Source: Nocardiopsis alborubida | Lineage (GTDB): Bacteria > Actinomycetota > Actinomycetes > Streptosporangiales > Streptosporangiaceae | Direction: 5' to 3' | DNA: 64,000 bases | Assembly: GCF_012396365.1 (NCBI RefSeq) | Contig: NZ_JAAXPG010000016.1 | Location: 1-64,000 of the forward strand | Part shown: positions 34,437 to 42,228 of the stretch, piece by piece | How positions within the stretch are numbered: position 1 is the first letter of the stretch | Layout: every line of letters begins with the position of its first letter | The notes under the pieces: generated by a model | What the model was told of the DNA's origin: nothing | The model's input: the letters and a program-made list of their open reading frames with translations, nothing else | Database searches by the model: none | Position numbers and translations under genes: made by a program

Positions 34437-35539
34437 CGCGCACCGGGGCCGCCGGGGTCGGCGTCATCGGCGCGGGCAACATCTCGACCCAGTACCTGGA
34501 GAACCTGACGCGGTTCCCCGACGTCGAGGTCCGCTTCGTCGCGGACCTGGACCTGGCACGCGCCGCCGCGCAGGCCGCCGCGTACGGTGTTCCGGCGTCC
34601 GGGACCGTGGCGGAGCTGCTGGCACGCGAGGACGTCGAGGTGGTGGTCAACCTGACCGTCCCGGCCGTGCACACCGAGGTCGGGCACCGGATCCTCGACG
34701 CGGGCAAGCACGTGTGGAGCGAGAAACCCCTCGCCCTGGACCACGACGCGGCCGCCGCGCTGCTGGCCAGGGCCGGGGAGGCGGGACTGCGGGTCGCCTG
34801 CGCGCCGGACACGGTGCTGGGCGCGGGAACGCAGACCGCGCTGCGCGCGATCGCCCGCGGCGACATCGGGGAGCCGCTGACCGCGACCACGATGTTCCAC
34901 GTCCCCGGGCCCGAGTCCTGGCACCCGGACCCCGACTTCCTCTTCGCCCACGGGGCGGGGCCCCTGTTCGACATGGGCCCGTACTACGTCACCGCGCTCG
35001 TGCACGTCTTCGGCGCCGCGACCCGGGTGCAGGCGGTGGCCTCCACCGGCCGCGCGACCCGCACGATCGCGAGCGGTCCCCGCGCGGGCCAGGTGTTCGA
35101 GGTGCAGGTTCCGACGCACCACGCCGCGCTGGTCGAGTTCGGTCCGGGGCGCTCCGCCCAGTCCACGTTCTCGTTCCAGCACGCGCTGCCCAGAGCGGGG
35201 ATGGTGGAGGTCAACGGTACCGAGGGCACGATCGTCCTGCCCGACCCGAACACGTTCGGCGGGGACACCACCCTGTGGCGGTACGACCGGGAGGAGCCGG
35301 TCGCCCTCCCCGCCGAGGGGCCCGTGTACGGGCGGGGAGCCGGTGTCGTGGACCTGGTCCGCGCGATACGCGCGGGCGGGACCGAACGCGCGTCGGGGGC
35401 CGTGGCCTCGCACGTGCTGGACGTGCTGCTGGGCATCCGCGACGCCGCGGCCGGCGGACTGCCCGTGGAGATCACCTCCGCCGTGGAGCCGGTGGCCCCG
35501 CTCCCGGCGGGGTGGGACCCGGCCGACCCGACCCTCTAG
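34433..35539 (+). CDS. Gfo/Idh/MocA family oxidoreductase
   Basis: This 368-residue NAD(P)-dependent dehydrogenase has the Rossmann motif VGVIGAGNIS, VVVNLTVPAVHTEVGHRIL, and the family signature SEKPLALD with its catalytic Lys, followed by the GFO_IDH_MocA C-terminal domain (GPLFDMGPYYVTALVHVFG). It should oxidise a sugar, inositol or their derivatives, possibly making a 3-keto sugar handled by the preceding isomerase. ATG 34433 overlaps the previous stop. A strong hairpin terminator follows 25 bp after the stop. Confidence 0.92.
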   Translation: MTRTGAAGVGVIGAGNISTQYLENLTRFPDVEVRFVADLDLARAAAQAAAYGVPASGTVAELLAREDVEVVVNLTVPAVHTEVGHRILDAGKHVWSEKPLALDHDAAAALLARAGEAGLRVACAPDTVLGAGTQTALRAIARGDIGEPLTATTMFHVPGPESWHPDPDFLFAHGAGPLFDMGPYYVTALVHVFGAATRVQAVASTGRATRTIASGPRAGQVFEVQVPTHHAALVEFGPGRSAQSTFSFQHALPRAGMVEVNGTEGTIVLPDPNTFGGDTTLWRYDREEPVALPAEGPVYGRGAGVVDLVRAIRAGGTERASGAVASHVLDVLLGIRDAAAGGLPVEITSAVEPVAPLPAGWDPADPTL

Positions 35540-35563
35540 GCGGCACGCGTCTGACCCGAAGAA

Positions 35564-35607
35564 CCCCGGGCGCCGTCACCGCTCACGCGCGGCGACGGCG
35601 CCCGGGG
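35564..35607. terminator. Bidirectional hairpin terminator
   Basis: A perfect 14-bp stem (35564-35577 with 35594-35607) with an inner CCGC/GCGG pairing lies between the converging oxidoreductase and TetR genes. The TetR stop is 6 bp beyond it. Confidence 0.88.
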
Positions 35608-35612
35608 CGCGT

Positions 35613-36269
35613 TCACCGGGCCCGGGCCGACGCGCCGCCCCCGGCCTCGTCGTCCCCGGTCCCGCCGCCCCCTCCCCCGCCGGGCAGCAGCCGTTCCAGG
35701 ACCTGGAGCGCGCGGTAGACGTCCACCTCCTGCGGGTCGAGCAGCCACTGCAACTGCAGCCCGTCGGACGCGGCGATCACCAGGGCCGCCGCGTCGTCGG
35801 GGTCGATGTCGGCCGCGATCTCCCCGGAGCGCTGACCCGCGCGGACGCGCTCGGCGAGGTCGGCGCGCAGTTCCCGGAACCGGGCCCGGACGAACTCCCG
35901 CGTCGCGGGGTGCCGCTGCTCCTGCAACGCGTCCGTCGTCAGCGTCGCGTACAGCTCGACCAGGCCGGGGATCGAGCGGTTGCGCTCCGCGCTGCGCTCC
36001 ATCACCGCGACCGCCGAGACGGCGTCCGGGTCCGAGGGCTCGCACCCCGTCGCCTCGTGTTCCCGGTACACCTCCACCAGCAGCTCGTCCCGGGAGGCGA
36101 AGTAGTAGCGCAGCGCCGCGTGGGACACCCCGATGGCCTCGCCGATGGCCCGTAGCGACGCGCCCACCCCGTGCTCGGCGAACACCTCGATCGCGCGCGA
36201 CAGGATCTGCGACCGCCGCTTCTCGGCCTTCCGGTACGTCCGGCCGGAAGCACCCGCACCACCGTTCAC
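35613..36269 (-). CDS. TetR/AcrR family transcriptional regulator
   Basis: This 218-residue regulator has the TetR helix-turn-helix (ILSRAIEVFAEHGVGASLRA then IGVSHAALRYYFASRDELLV, within residues about 20-62) and a C-terminal ligand domain of the common TetR_C type. The C-terminus is a low-complexity Gly-rich tail. Two consecutive GTG codons exist; I take 36269 because AAGGAGG is 5 nt away rather than 2. It converges on the isomerase/oxidoreductase operon. Its target is unknown. Confidence 0.9.
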   Translation of the reverse strand: MNGGAGASGRTYRKAEKRRSQILSRAIEVFAEHGVGASLRAIGEAIGVSHAALRYYFASRDELLVEVYREHEATGCEPSDPDAVSAVAVMERSAERNRSIPGLVELYATLTTDALQEQRHPATREFVRARFRELRADLAERVRAGQRSGEIAADIDPDDAAALVIAASDGLQLQWLLDPQEVDVYRALQVLERLLPGGGGGGGTGDDEAGGGASARAR

Positions 36270-36421
36270 CACGCCCTCCTTCGACCCGGACCGCACGGTC
36301 GGCCGCCGCTCACGCGCGGCGGGGCCGGTGCGGTTCTCTCCCTCGTGGACGCCTACCAGTGTGTCGGCATCGGCGCCGCGGCTCGTCCCCGTGCCCGGGG
36401 GCCGGTCGGGGTCTCCCCCGT

Positions 36422-36952
36422 TCACGGGAGGGCGGAGGCCAGTCCCAGGATCAGCAGCAGGGGCGCGGTCAGCGCCACGGCGCGGACGACGGCTCCCGCG
36501 GCGGAGGAGAAGGTGACCGACAGACAGGCCCGGTGGACGAGGTAGCCGAACAGGGCGATGAAGAGGGAGAAGGCGATGGCCAGGGCGTCGGGGCCCTCGG
36601 TGACCATCATGGACGCGGGGAAGAGGGCGTAGAGCAGGGCCGCGACCGCGGAGGGAGCGGCCTTCGTGGCGCGGAGCGCGGGAGCCCTGGGCCCGGACGT
36701 ACGCCTGTGCCCGTACGCGCACCTGTGCTCGGACTCGTGTCTGCGGCCGGAGGCACGCCTGCGCTCCAGGAGGAAGGCGATCAGGCCGGGAAACGTGGTG
36801 ACCGTGAGAAAGACGGCGTAGGCCGCCGGGAGCACGGTGAGGGCGACCCCGGAGGTGACCCCGTCCGAGATCGAGAAGGGCATCAGGAGGATCAGGAAGG
36901 CGTGTATCCCGCCGCCGGAGGCAGTCCTGGACACCGCTTCGGAAATGGTCAT
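36422..36952 (-). CDS. Hypothetical membrane protein
   Basis: I do not recognise this protein. The ATG at 36952 gives 176 residues with about four to five hydrophobic segments (IHAFLILLMPF, VALTVLPAAYAVFLTVTTF, SAVAALLYALFPASMMV, IAFSLFIALFGYLV, AVALTAPLLLILGL) and a basic loop in the middle. A longer reading to 37063 adds a Pro-rich segment of doubtful reality. No strong ribosome site marks either start. Neighbours give no functional clue. Confidence 0.55.
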   Translation of the reverse strand: MTISEAVSRTASGGGIHAFLILLMPFSISDGVTSGVALTVLPAAYAVFLTVTTFPGLIAFLLERRRASGRRHESEHRCAYGHRRTSGPRAPALRATKAAPSAVAALLYALFPASMMVTEGPDALAIAFSLFIALFGYLVHRACLSVTFSSAAGAVVRAVALTAPLLLILGLASALP

Positions 36953-37203
36953 CGTGCGTGCGGACCCGGGCTCCGGGGCCCTCGGGTCAGGGGGTCTCGG
37001 AGTGCCACCGGGCGTGTACGGCGACGGGTGCGCGTTCTTCGGGGGTTTCGACCGCGGAACCATACGGACATCCCACCACGCCGGAATCCGTCGCCGCTCC
37101 CGGCCCCCGCAGGACCCAACGGCCCTCCTCGTGGCCGGGTCCCCGTGGCAGGATGAAATGACATTCCGGGCATACGGCCCGACGTTCCTTGGCGGTGAGG
37201 CGG

Positions 37204-37599
37204 ATGGCGCGGGCGACGGGTGGCGTGCGACGTCCCGCGGTCGCCCTGCCGGCGGTCCTCCTCGGCATCTCCTGCGCCGCCCCCTGGGCCGTGGTCAGCG
37301 ACGGGGACCCGCCTACGGACACCGGGGAATCACGGTTCTCGACCGTCACGGGAACGGTCCGCGACTCCTCCGGAGAACCGGTGGAGGGAGTGTTCATCCG
37401 GTGGTCCTCGAACGAGGACCCCGTCGTGGCCTCGCACGAGGCCGGGGTGTCCACCGTCGCCGACGGAAGCTACCGGGTCTCCCTGCTCCCGGGAAGCTGG
37501 GACCTCCACGGGGTGGGGGGTGACGGTGCGCGGACCGGGACGGAGACCGTCGTTCTCGGCGAGGACGACGTGACCGTCGACCTGCGCTTCACCCGGTAG
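37204..37599 (+). CDS. Small exported protein with carboxypeptidase-regulatory-like (CarboxypepD_reg) domain
   Basis: The protein of about 131 residues has an N-terminal basic-hydrophobic signal (ARATGGVRRP then ALPAVLLGISCAAPW), possibly a lipoprotein, although the box around Cys is poor. The rest is a single beta-sandwich module (VTGTVRDSSGEPVEGVFIRW, GSYRVSLLPGSWDLHG, VTVDLRF), as seen in surface or carbohydrate-associated proteins. Starts at 37189 (TTG) or 37195 (GTG) are also possible. It stands alone; function is unknown. Confidence 0.62.
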   Translation: MARATGGVRRPAVALPAVLLGISCAAPWAVVSDGDPPTDTGESRFSTVTGTVRDSSGEPVEGVFIRWSSNEDPVVASHEAGVSTVADGSYRVSLLPGSWDLHGVGGDGARTGTETVVLGEDDVTVDLRFTR

Positions 37600-37656
37600 G
37601 CCGCTCCCGCCGAAGCTCCCGTGATCAGGCCCCGCCCCGTGTCGGGCCAGCCCGGG

Positions 37657-38469
37657 TCAGAAGCCCTCGACGCGGGCGAGGAAACGCAGCAGCCCCGCGT
37701 TGAAGGCGCCCGGCCGCTCCATGTTCACGGCATGCCCGGCCTCGCGCACCACGGCCGCGCCGGCGCGCGGGTTGGGCCTGGCGGCGGCCGCGGCGTGCTC
37801 GGCGGGCCACAGCTCGCTCTCTGCCCCGGCCACGAACAGGGCGGACACGTCGAGCCCGGCGACCGCGTCGCGCCAGTCGCGCCGGGCGTGGTCGCCCAGC
37901 AGCTCCAGCTCCGCGGGGGTGAGCTCGCGGTCGGTGCCGCGCATCGCGCGCAGCGTCCTGACCAGGCGCACGCCGCGCCGCCACAGGGGCGTTCCGCGGC
38001 CGGTGGCGGGGATGCCGTCGGCGAAGTAGGTGTCGGCGTTGCCCTCGTCGTAGCCGTAGAAGCCGTACGGCCAGTCCGCGGTGTTGAGCATCTTCGGGGT
38101 CTGGTCCACCGACACCGCGCCCGCCAGGCGGCCGGTGCCGTGCGCGGAGGTGTACGCCCAGACGGTGTTGGCGCCCATGGAACCGCCGACGAGCACGGCG
38201 CCCTCCAGGTCCAGGTGCTCCAGGAGGGCGTGGACGCAGTCGCCGCGCCGGTCCATGGTCATGCCCGTGGGCAGCGGCCCCGCTGCGCCGTGGCCGGGCA
38301 GGTCCACGGTGAACACCCGGTATCCGGCGTCCGTGAGCGGGGCGACCTGGTGGCACCAGGAGGTCGCGGGGGCCTTGAACCCGGCCAGGAGCACGACCGG
38401 GCGTCCCCGGGAGTCACCGTGCTCGGTGTACTCGATGCCAAGCCCGTCGTCCGTGGTGATCACCGTCAT
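37657..38469 (-). CDS. Alpha/beta hydrolase
   Basis: This 270-residue hydrolase has the fold's usual elements: PVVLLAGFKAP oxyanion region, VFTVDLPGHG, nucleophile elbow VGGSMGANTVW (Ser), a late acidic region FVAGAESELWP and catalytic His in REAGHAVNMERP. The substrate is unknown; such genes act on esters, lactones or epoxides. ATG 38469 is preceded by GGGAGGGG. It is divergent from the Zur-box/S18 locus. Confidence 0.88.
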   Translation of the reverse strand: MTVITTDDGLGIEYTEHGDSRGRPVVLLAGFKAPATSWCHQVAPLTDAGYRVFTVDLPGHGAAGPLPTGMTMDRRGDCVHALLEHLDLEGAVLVGGSMGANTVWAYTSAHGTGRLAGAVSVDQTPKMLNTADWPYGFYGYDEGNADTYFADGIPATGRGTPLWRRGVRLVRTLRAMRGTDRELTPAELELLGDHARRDWRDAVAGLDVSALFVAGAESELWPAEHAAAAARPNPRAGAAVVREAGHAVNMERPGAFNAGLLRFLARVEGF

Positions 38470-38607
38470 CGCCCCTCCCGGAATCCGGGGCCATCCTCGC
38501 ACACACCCTCAGAGGGCGGCGCCAGGGGTTCGGGGGCCTGTGAGGGCACGCACCCCCCGCTCGGCGAAGGGCGGGGCACGGGTCCCCTTCCGACCGTGTA
38601 GGATTTG

Positions 38608-38625
38608 GGAACGATAATCGTTTTC
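38608..38625 (+). promoter_or_regulatory. Zur box
   Basis: The sequence GGGAACGATAATCGTTTTCA (38607-38626) contains the palindrome AACGAT-A-ATCGTT (38610-38622) extended as GAAC/GTTTTC, a good match to actinobacterial Zur sites. It lies about 210 bp upstream of the zinc-independent S18 gene, a classic Zur target. Confidence 0.75.
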
Positions 38626-38668
38626 AGTATCCGCGGACAGTCGAGGAGGGGAGGGCGCATGCGCGCGG

Positions 38669-38829
38669 TGGGCCCGGTACGGCGACCGCGGCCAGCGCCT
38701 CTCCTTCGTCGGTGCCGGCCTCGGCGCCGAGGCCCTGGAGTCACTGTCGGACTCCCGCCCGGCCACGGACGAGGAGACGCGACAGGAAATCAGCACCGGC
38801 CCCTTCGCGGAGTTCCCAGAAAGGCGAAC
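38669..38829 (+). pseudogene. C-terminal remnant of a CobW/YciC-type GTPase
   Basis: In the second reading frame, codons from 38669 give [18 protein letters not shown] and then [15 protein letters not shown]...[10 protein letters not shown], the characteristic end of CobW-C (W-x-x-YGDR-x-Q-x-L-x-FVG; ATDEE; GP). No GTPase domain or start codon precedes it, and its reading frame runs past the S18 start without a proper stop. It sits between the Zur box and S18, where intact relatives carry the zinc-chaperone CobW gene. It appears to be a deletion scar. Confidence 0.65.
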
Positions 38830-39087
38830 ATGCCCTCTTCAGCACACCGTCCGGGAAAGCGCAAGCCCACGCGGAGTTTCGCCAATCCGCTGGGGGAAAT
38901 GGACTACATCGACTACAAGGACACCGCACTCCTGCGCAAGTTCATCTCCGAGAAGGGGAAGATCCGCAGTCGCAGGGTCACGCGGGTGACCGCACGCCAG
39001 CAGCGGCTGATCGCGGCGGCGGTCAAGAACGCGCGCGAGATGGCCCTGCTGCCCTACCCGGCCAACACCCCGGCGAACAGGCCTTGA
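38830..39087 (+). CDS. rpsR: 30S ribosomal protein S18, zinc-independent paralogue
   Basis: This 85-residue S18 has the conserved core ([20 protein letters not shown] and [20 protein letters not shown], ending ALLPY). It lacks the CxxC-type cysteines of the zinc-binding form (no Cys at all), so it is the C-minus paralogue made under zinc starvation to replace the zinc protein and release zinc. A Zur box upstream supports that. The ATG at 38830 follows AAAGGCG at a short distance. Confidence 0.92.
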   Translation: MPSSAHRPGKRKPTRSFANPLGEMDYIDYKDTALLRKFISEKGKIRSRRVTRVTARQQRLIAAAVKNAREMALLPYPANTPANRP

Positions 39088-39163
39088 GGACCCGGCGGCC
39101 GTTCCGGGGGGAACGGCCGCCCGCGGGAACGACTGACCGATGCGCGGCCAGGGGCCGGCGCGG

Positions 39164-39475
39164 TCAGGAGTGACCGGGAGCGTGTTCGTCCCAGTGCCCG
39201 TCGTGCTCGCGGTGCAGGTGACCGTCATGGACGTAGTCCACGTGGTCCTCGTGCGGCACGGACACGTGCCCGCACCCGTGCCCGTGCTCGTGCGCGTGCC
39301 CCTCGTGGACGGAGTGGCCCCGCGTGGAGCACTCGTCCCAGTGCCCGTCGTGCTCGCGGTGCAGGTGACCGTCATGGACGTAGTCCACGTGGCCCTGGTA
39401 CGGCACGGACACGTGCCCGCACCCGTGCCCGTGCTCGTGCGCGTGCCCCTCGTGAACAGTATGCTGTGCGGCCAT
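39164..39475 (-). CDS. Histidine-rich protein with two near-identical tandem units
   Basis: This 103-residue protein is about one quarter His, with two units of about 49 residues: VHEGHAHEHGHGCGHVSVP then GHVDYVHDGHLHREHDGHWDE, repeated almost exactly. No signal or membrane segment is seen. The His clusters, Cys and acids suggest a cytoplasmic Zn/Ni/Co buffer or chaperone. ATG 39475 is preceded by GGGGGAGAG. It sits convergent with, and about 75 bp from, the Zur-linked S18 gene, consistent with a role in zinc handling. The family name is not known to me. Confidence 0.78.
   Translation of the reverse strand: MAAQHTVHEGHAHEHGHGCGHVSVPYQGHVDYVHDGHLHREHDGHWDECSTRGHSVHEGHAHEHGHGCGHVSVPHEDHVDYVHDGHLHREHDGHWDEHAPGHS
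39186..39459. repeat. 147-bp tandem duplication inside the His-rich gene
   Basis: The DNA from about 39186 recurs from 39333 with a 147-bp (49-codon) period and only a few substitutions over about 127 bp. Low divergence even at synonymous positions indicates a recent duplication or gene-conversion within the gene. Confidence 0.85.
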
Positions 39476-39755
39476 CTCTCCCCCTGGAAAACGGTCAGAC
39501 GACAGAACGCGAACACACCCAGGACTATTCGACCACCGGTCGCGTATCAAGCGCCGCCGTGGCGAGGCACGGAGAATTTGTCCGCCACCCACCGGAATTT
39601 CACACCGGAACCCCCGGGGGATGATTGTGGTTTTCATTCCGGAGGCCACCGCGGCAGAACCGCCCCCATTCCACTGAAAAAGGCGGCGGGGTCCGTTCGC
39701 CCCCTTCCCCGCGCGGGGCCGGGGCGGGGACCGCGGCCTCCGTCGGCCGCCCTCC

Positions 39756-40805
39756 TCAGGAGGCGGAGGGCGGGGCGCTGCTGCGCCTGACCACCAGGTC
39801 GGTGGCCAGGTCCAGGCGCAGGTTGGCGGGGGTGCCGCCGCGCGACAGGGTGAGCGCCATCCGGGTCGCCTCCTCGGCCATCTCGGTGAGCGGCTGGCGC
39901 ACGGTGGTCAGCGGCGGCCCCATCCAGCGGGCCACCGGCAGGTCGTCGTAGCCGACCACGCTCAGGTCCTCGGGGATGCGCACGCCCAGCTCGCGGGCGG
40001 CCTCGTACAGGCCCATGGCCTGGAGGTCGTTGCCCGCGAAGACGGCCGTGGGCGGGTCGTCCAGCCGGAGCAGTTCCCGGCCCCGGTCGCGCCCGCTCTC
40101 GACGTGGAAGTCGCCGTAGCGGACCAGCGCGGGGTCGGCCGTCAGCCCGGCGGAGTCCAGCGCGGAGGCGTAGCCGTCGATGCGGGCCTTGCTGCACAGC
40201 ACGTGCCGGGGCCCGCCGATGACGCCGATGCGCCGGTGGCCGAGCTCGATGAGATGGCGGGTGGCGACCAGGCCGCCGTTCCAGTTGGCCGAGCCCACCG
40301 AGGGCATGTCCGGGCCCGGGTCCCCCGCCGGGTCGACCACGACGAAGGGGATGCCGCGCGCGGTCAGGCGGGTGCGCTGTTCGGGCGCCAGGTCGGAGAA
40401 GACCAGGATCACGGCGGTGGACTGGCGGGCGAGCACGGCGTCGACCCAGTCGTCGCGGGGGGTCTGCGCGCCCCCGGACTCGGTCAGCACGACGCTGAGG
40501 CCCTCCGAGCGCGCCACGCTCTCCACGCCCCGGATGACCTCGACCGCCCAGGCGCTGTCGAGTTCGTGGAAGACCAGGTCGACCATGGAGGAACGGCCTC
40601 CGCCCGGGCCCCGGCGTCGCCGGTAGCCGTGGCGGCGGATCAGCTCCTCCACACGTGCACGGGTCTCGCTGGCCACGTCGGCGCGTCCGTTCAGCACCTT
40701 CGAGACCGTCGGCACCGATACGCCTGCGGCTTCCGCAATTTTCGAGATGGTGACCGGCTCCGAAAGGGTGGTCCGGGCGGAGTCGGGGGTCGGGTCTGCG
40801 CTCAC
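39756..40805 (-). CDS. LacI family transcriptional regulator
   Basis: This 349-residue repressor has the LacI helix-turn-helix (TISKIAEAAGVSVPTVSKVL) and hinge, then a periplasmic-binding-like sensor (VDLVFHELDSAWAVEVIRGV; TAVFAGNDLQAMGLYEAA; SVVGYDDLPVARWMGPPL). GTG 40805 is taken as the start, giving a usual length; an upstream reading crosses the divergent promoter. It is divergent from a sugar ABC importer whose promoter carries two TTTCGAAA sites, which fit its likely operator. The 39476-39755 gap holds no gene. Confidence 0.92.
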   Translation of the reverse strand: MSADPTPDSARTTLSEPVTISKIAEAAGVSVPTVSKVLNGRADVASETRARVEELIRRHGYRRRRGPGGGRSSMVDLVFHELDSAWAVEVIRGVESVARSEGLSVVLTESGGAQTPRDDWVDAVLARQSTAVILVFSDLAPEQRTRLTARGIPFVVVDPAGDPGPDMPSVGSANWNGGLVATRHLIELGHRRIGVIGGPRHVLCSKARIDGYASALDSAGLTADPALVRYGDFHVESGRDRGRELLRLDDPPTAVFAGNDLQAMGLYEAARELGVRIPEDLSVVGYDDLPVARWMGPPLTTVRQPLTEMAEEATRMALTLSRGGTPANLRLDLATDLVVRRSSAPPSAS

Positions 40806-40872
40806 GACGCCTGATCCTACGCGGTCATGGCAACTCCGCGCGGCTCCTGGTGACCCAGCTCTCATCCTCCTA

Positions 40873-40901
40873 TTGACGCTCGGGGTGACGCCGCGTACAT
40901 T
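40873..40901 (+). promoter_or_regulatory. Promoter of the sugar ABC importer operon
   Basis: TTGACG (40873-40878) and TACATT (40896-40901) with a 17-bp spacer are close to the sigma-A/HrdB consensus. A start point near 40908 would place the two operators immediately downstream. Confidence 0.75.
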
Positions 40902-40911
40902 CGGGCGCAAA

Positions 40912-40942
40912 TATTTCGAAATACTGACCGATAGTTTCGAAA
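40912..40942. promoter_or_regulatory. Paired LacI operators with TTTCGAAA core
   Basis: TATTTCGAAATA (40912-40923) is a perfect palindrome, and a second TTTCGAAA lies at 40935-40942. Their centres are 21 bp apart, two helical turns, so both face the same side. They cover the likely transcription start and lie between the divergent LacI and transporter genes. Confidence 0.78.
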
Positions 40943-40953
40943 GAGGAGTGGCC

Positions 40954-42228
40954 ATGAGAACCCCCCGCCTGGGCTCCGCCGCCGGAGCGACGGCGCTCTG
41001 CCTGCTCGCCGTCACCGCCTGTTCCGGTGGCGGCGGCGGAGACGACCGCATGCACGTGTGGATGTACCAGGACACCCTGGTCGTGGTGCAGGAGGGCGCC
41101 GTCGAAAGGTTCAACGAGGCCTCCGAGACCGAGGCGGTCATCGACGAGGTCCCCGGTGACAGCTACGAGGAACGCCTGCGCACCGCGATGGGCTCCAGCG
41201 AGAAGCCGGACGTGTTCTTCAACTGGGGCGGCGGCAGCATCGAGCCCTACGTCGAGCAGGACATGCTCGTCCCCCTGGACGACATGCTCGCCGAGAACCC
41301 CGAGCTCGCCGACTCCTTCATCCCCTCCATCCTGGAGGCGGGCCAGGTCGGCGGCGTGCAGTACGGCATCCCCCTGCGCGGCACCCAGCCGGTCATCCTC
41401 TTCTACAACGAGACGGTGTTCGAGGAAGCCGGGGCGGAGCCCCCCGAGACCTGGGAGGACATCCTGGGCCTGGTCGACACCTTCACCGAGGAGGGCGTCA
41501 CCCCCTTCGCCCTGGCCGGGGCCGACCCCTGGACCGAGCAGATGTGGCTCCAGTACCTCGTGGACCGCATCGGCGGCCCCGAGGTGTTCGCGCGCATCGC
41601 CGAGGGCGACTCCGAGGGCTGGCGCGACCCCGCCGTGCTGGAGGCCGCCCAGATGGTCCGGGAACTGGTGGACCAGGGCGCGTTCGGCAACTCCTACGCC
41701 TCGGTGAGCTACACCGAGGGCGCGGCCTCCGCGCTGCTGTCCGAGGGCCGGGCCGCCATGCACCTGATGGGCTCGTGGGAGTACTCCACCATCCTGGACC
41801 AGGACGAGGAGTTCGCGACGAACGACCTGGGATACGTGGCCTTCCCGCCGATCGAGGGCGGGGAGGGCGACCCCGCCAACGTGGTCGGCAACCCGACCAA
41901 CTACTTCTCGGTGTCCGCCGAGACCGAGTACATGGACCAGGCGATGGAGTTCCTGACGTACATGTCGGAGGAGGAGTACGTGGCCGACATGGTGGAGAAC
42001 GGCGAGGTGCCCACCACCACCAACGCCGAGGAGGCCGTGGCCGACAGCCCCAGCCCGGACTTCGCCACCTTCCAGTACGAGATGGTGCGCGACGCACCGC
42101 ACTTCCAGCTCTCGTGGGACCAGGCGCTGCCCCCGGAGGTGGCCACGCCGATGGTCACCGAGATCGAGTCGCTGTTCAACGGTGAGAGCACGCCCGAGCA
42201 GTTCGTCGACGCGCTGGCGGCCCTGTGA
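40954..42228 (+). CDS. Sugar ABC transporter substrate-binding lipoprotein (family 1)
   Basis: This 424-residue lipoprotein binds an oligosaccharide or sugar outside the membrane. The signal ends in the lipobox VTAC with Cys23, then a Gly-rich linker. The bacterial family 1 solute-binding fold is shown by MYQDTLVVVQEGAVERFNE, DVFFNWGGGSIEPYVEQDML, VQYGIPLRGTQPVILFYNE and GRAAMHLMGSWEYSTI. ATG 40954 follows GAGGAG. It is first in a three-gene operon controlled by the paired operators. The sugar is not determinable; beta-xylosides or chito-oligosaccharides are common in relatives. Confidence 0.93.
   Translation: MRTPRLGSAAGATALCLLAVTACSGGGGGDDRMHVWMYQDTLVVVQEGAVERFNEASETEAVIDEVPGDSYEERLRTAMGSSEKPDVFFNWGGGSIEPYVEQDMLVPLDDMLAENPELADSFIPSILEAGQVGGVQYGIPLRGTQPVILFYNETVFEEAGAEPPETWEDILGLVDTFTEEGVTPFALAGADPWTEQMWLQYLVDRIGGPEVFARIAEGDSEGWRDPAVLEAAQMVRELVDQGAFGNSYASVSYTEGAASALLSEGRAAMHLMGSWEYSTILDQDEEFATNDLGYVAFPPIEGGEGDPANVVGNPTNYFSVSAETEYMDQAMEFLTYMSEEEYVADMVENGEVPTTTNAEEAVADSPSPDFATFQYEMVRDAPHFQLSWDQALPPEVATPMVTEIESLFNGESTPEQFVDALAAL

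Noticed and set aside
39621-39637. A second Zur-like site upstream of the His-rich gene
   Set aside because: ATGATTGTGGTTTTCAT has only 4-bp symmetric ends, and its distance (about 145 bp) and sequence are poor compared with 38608.
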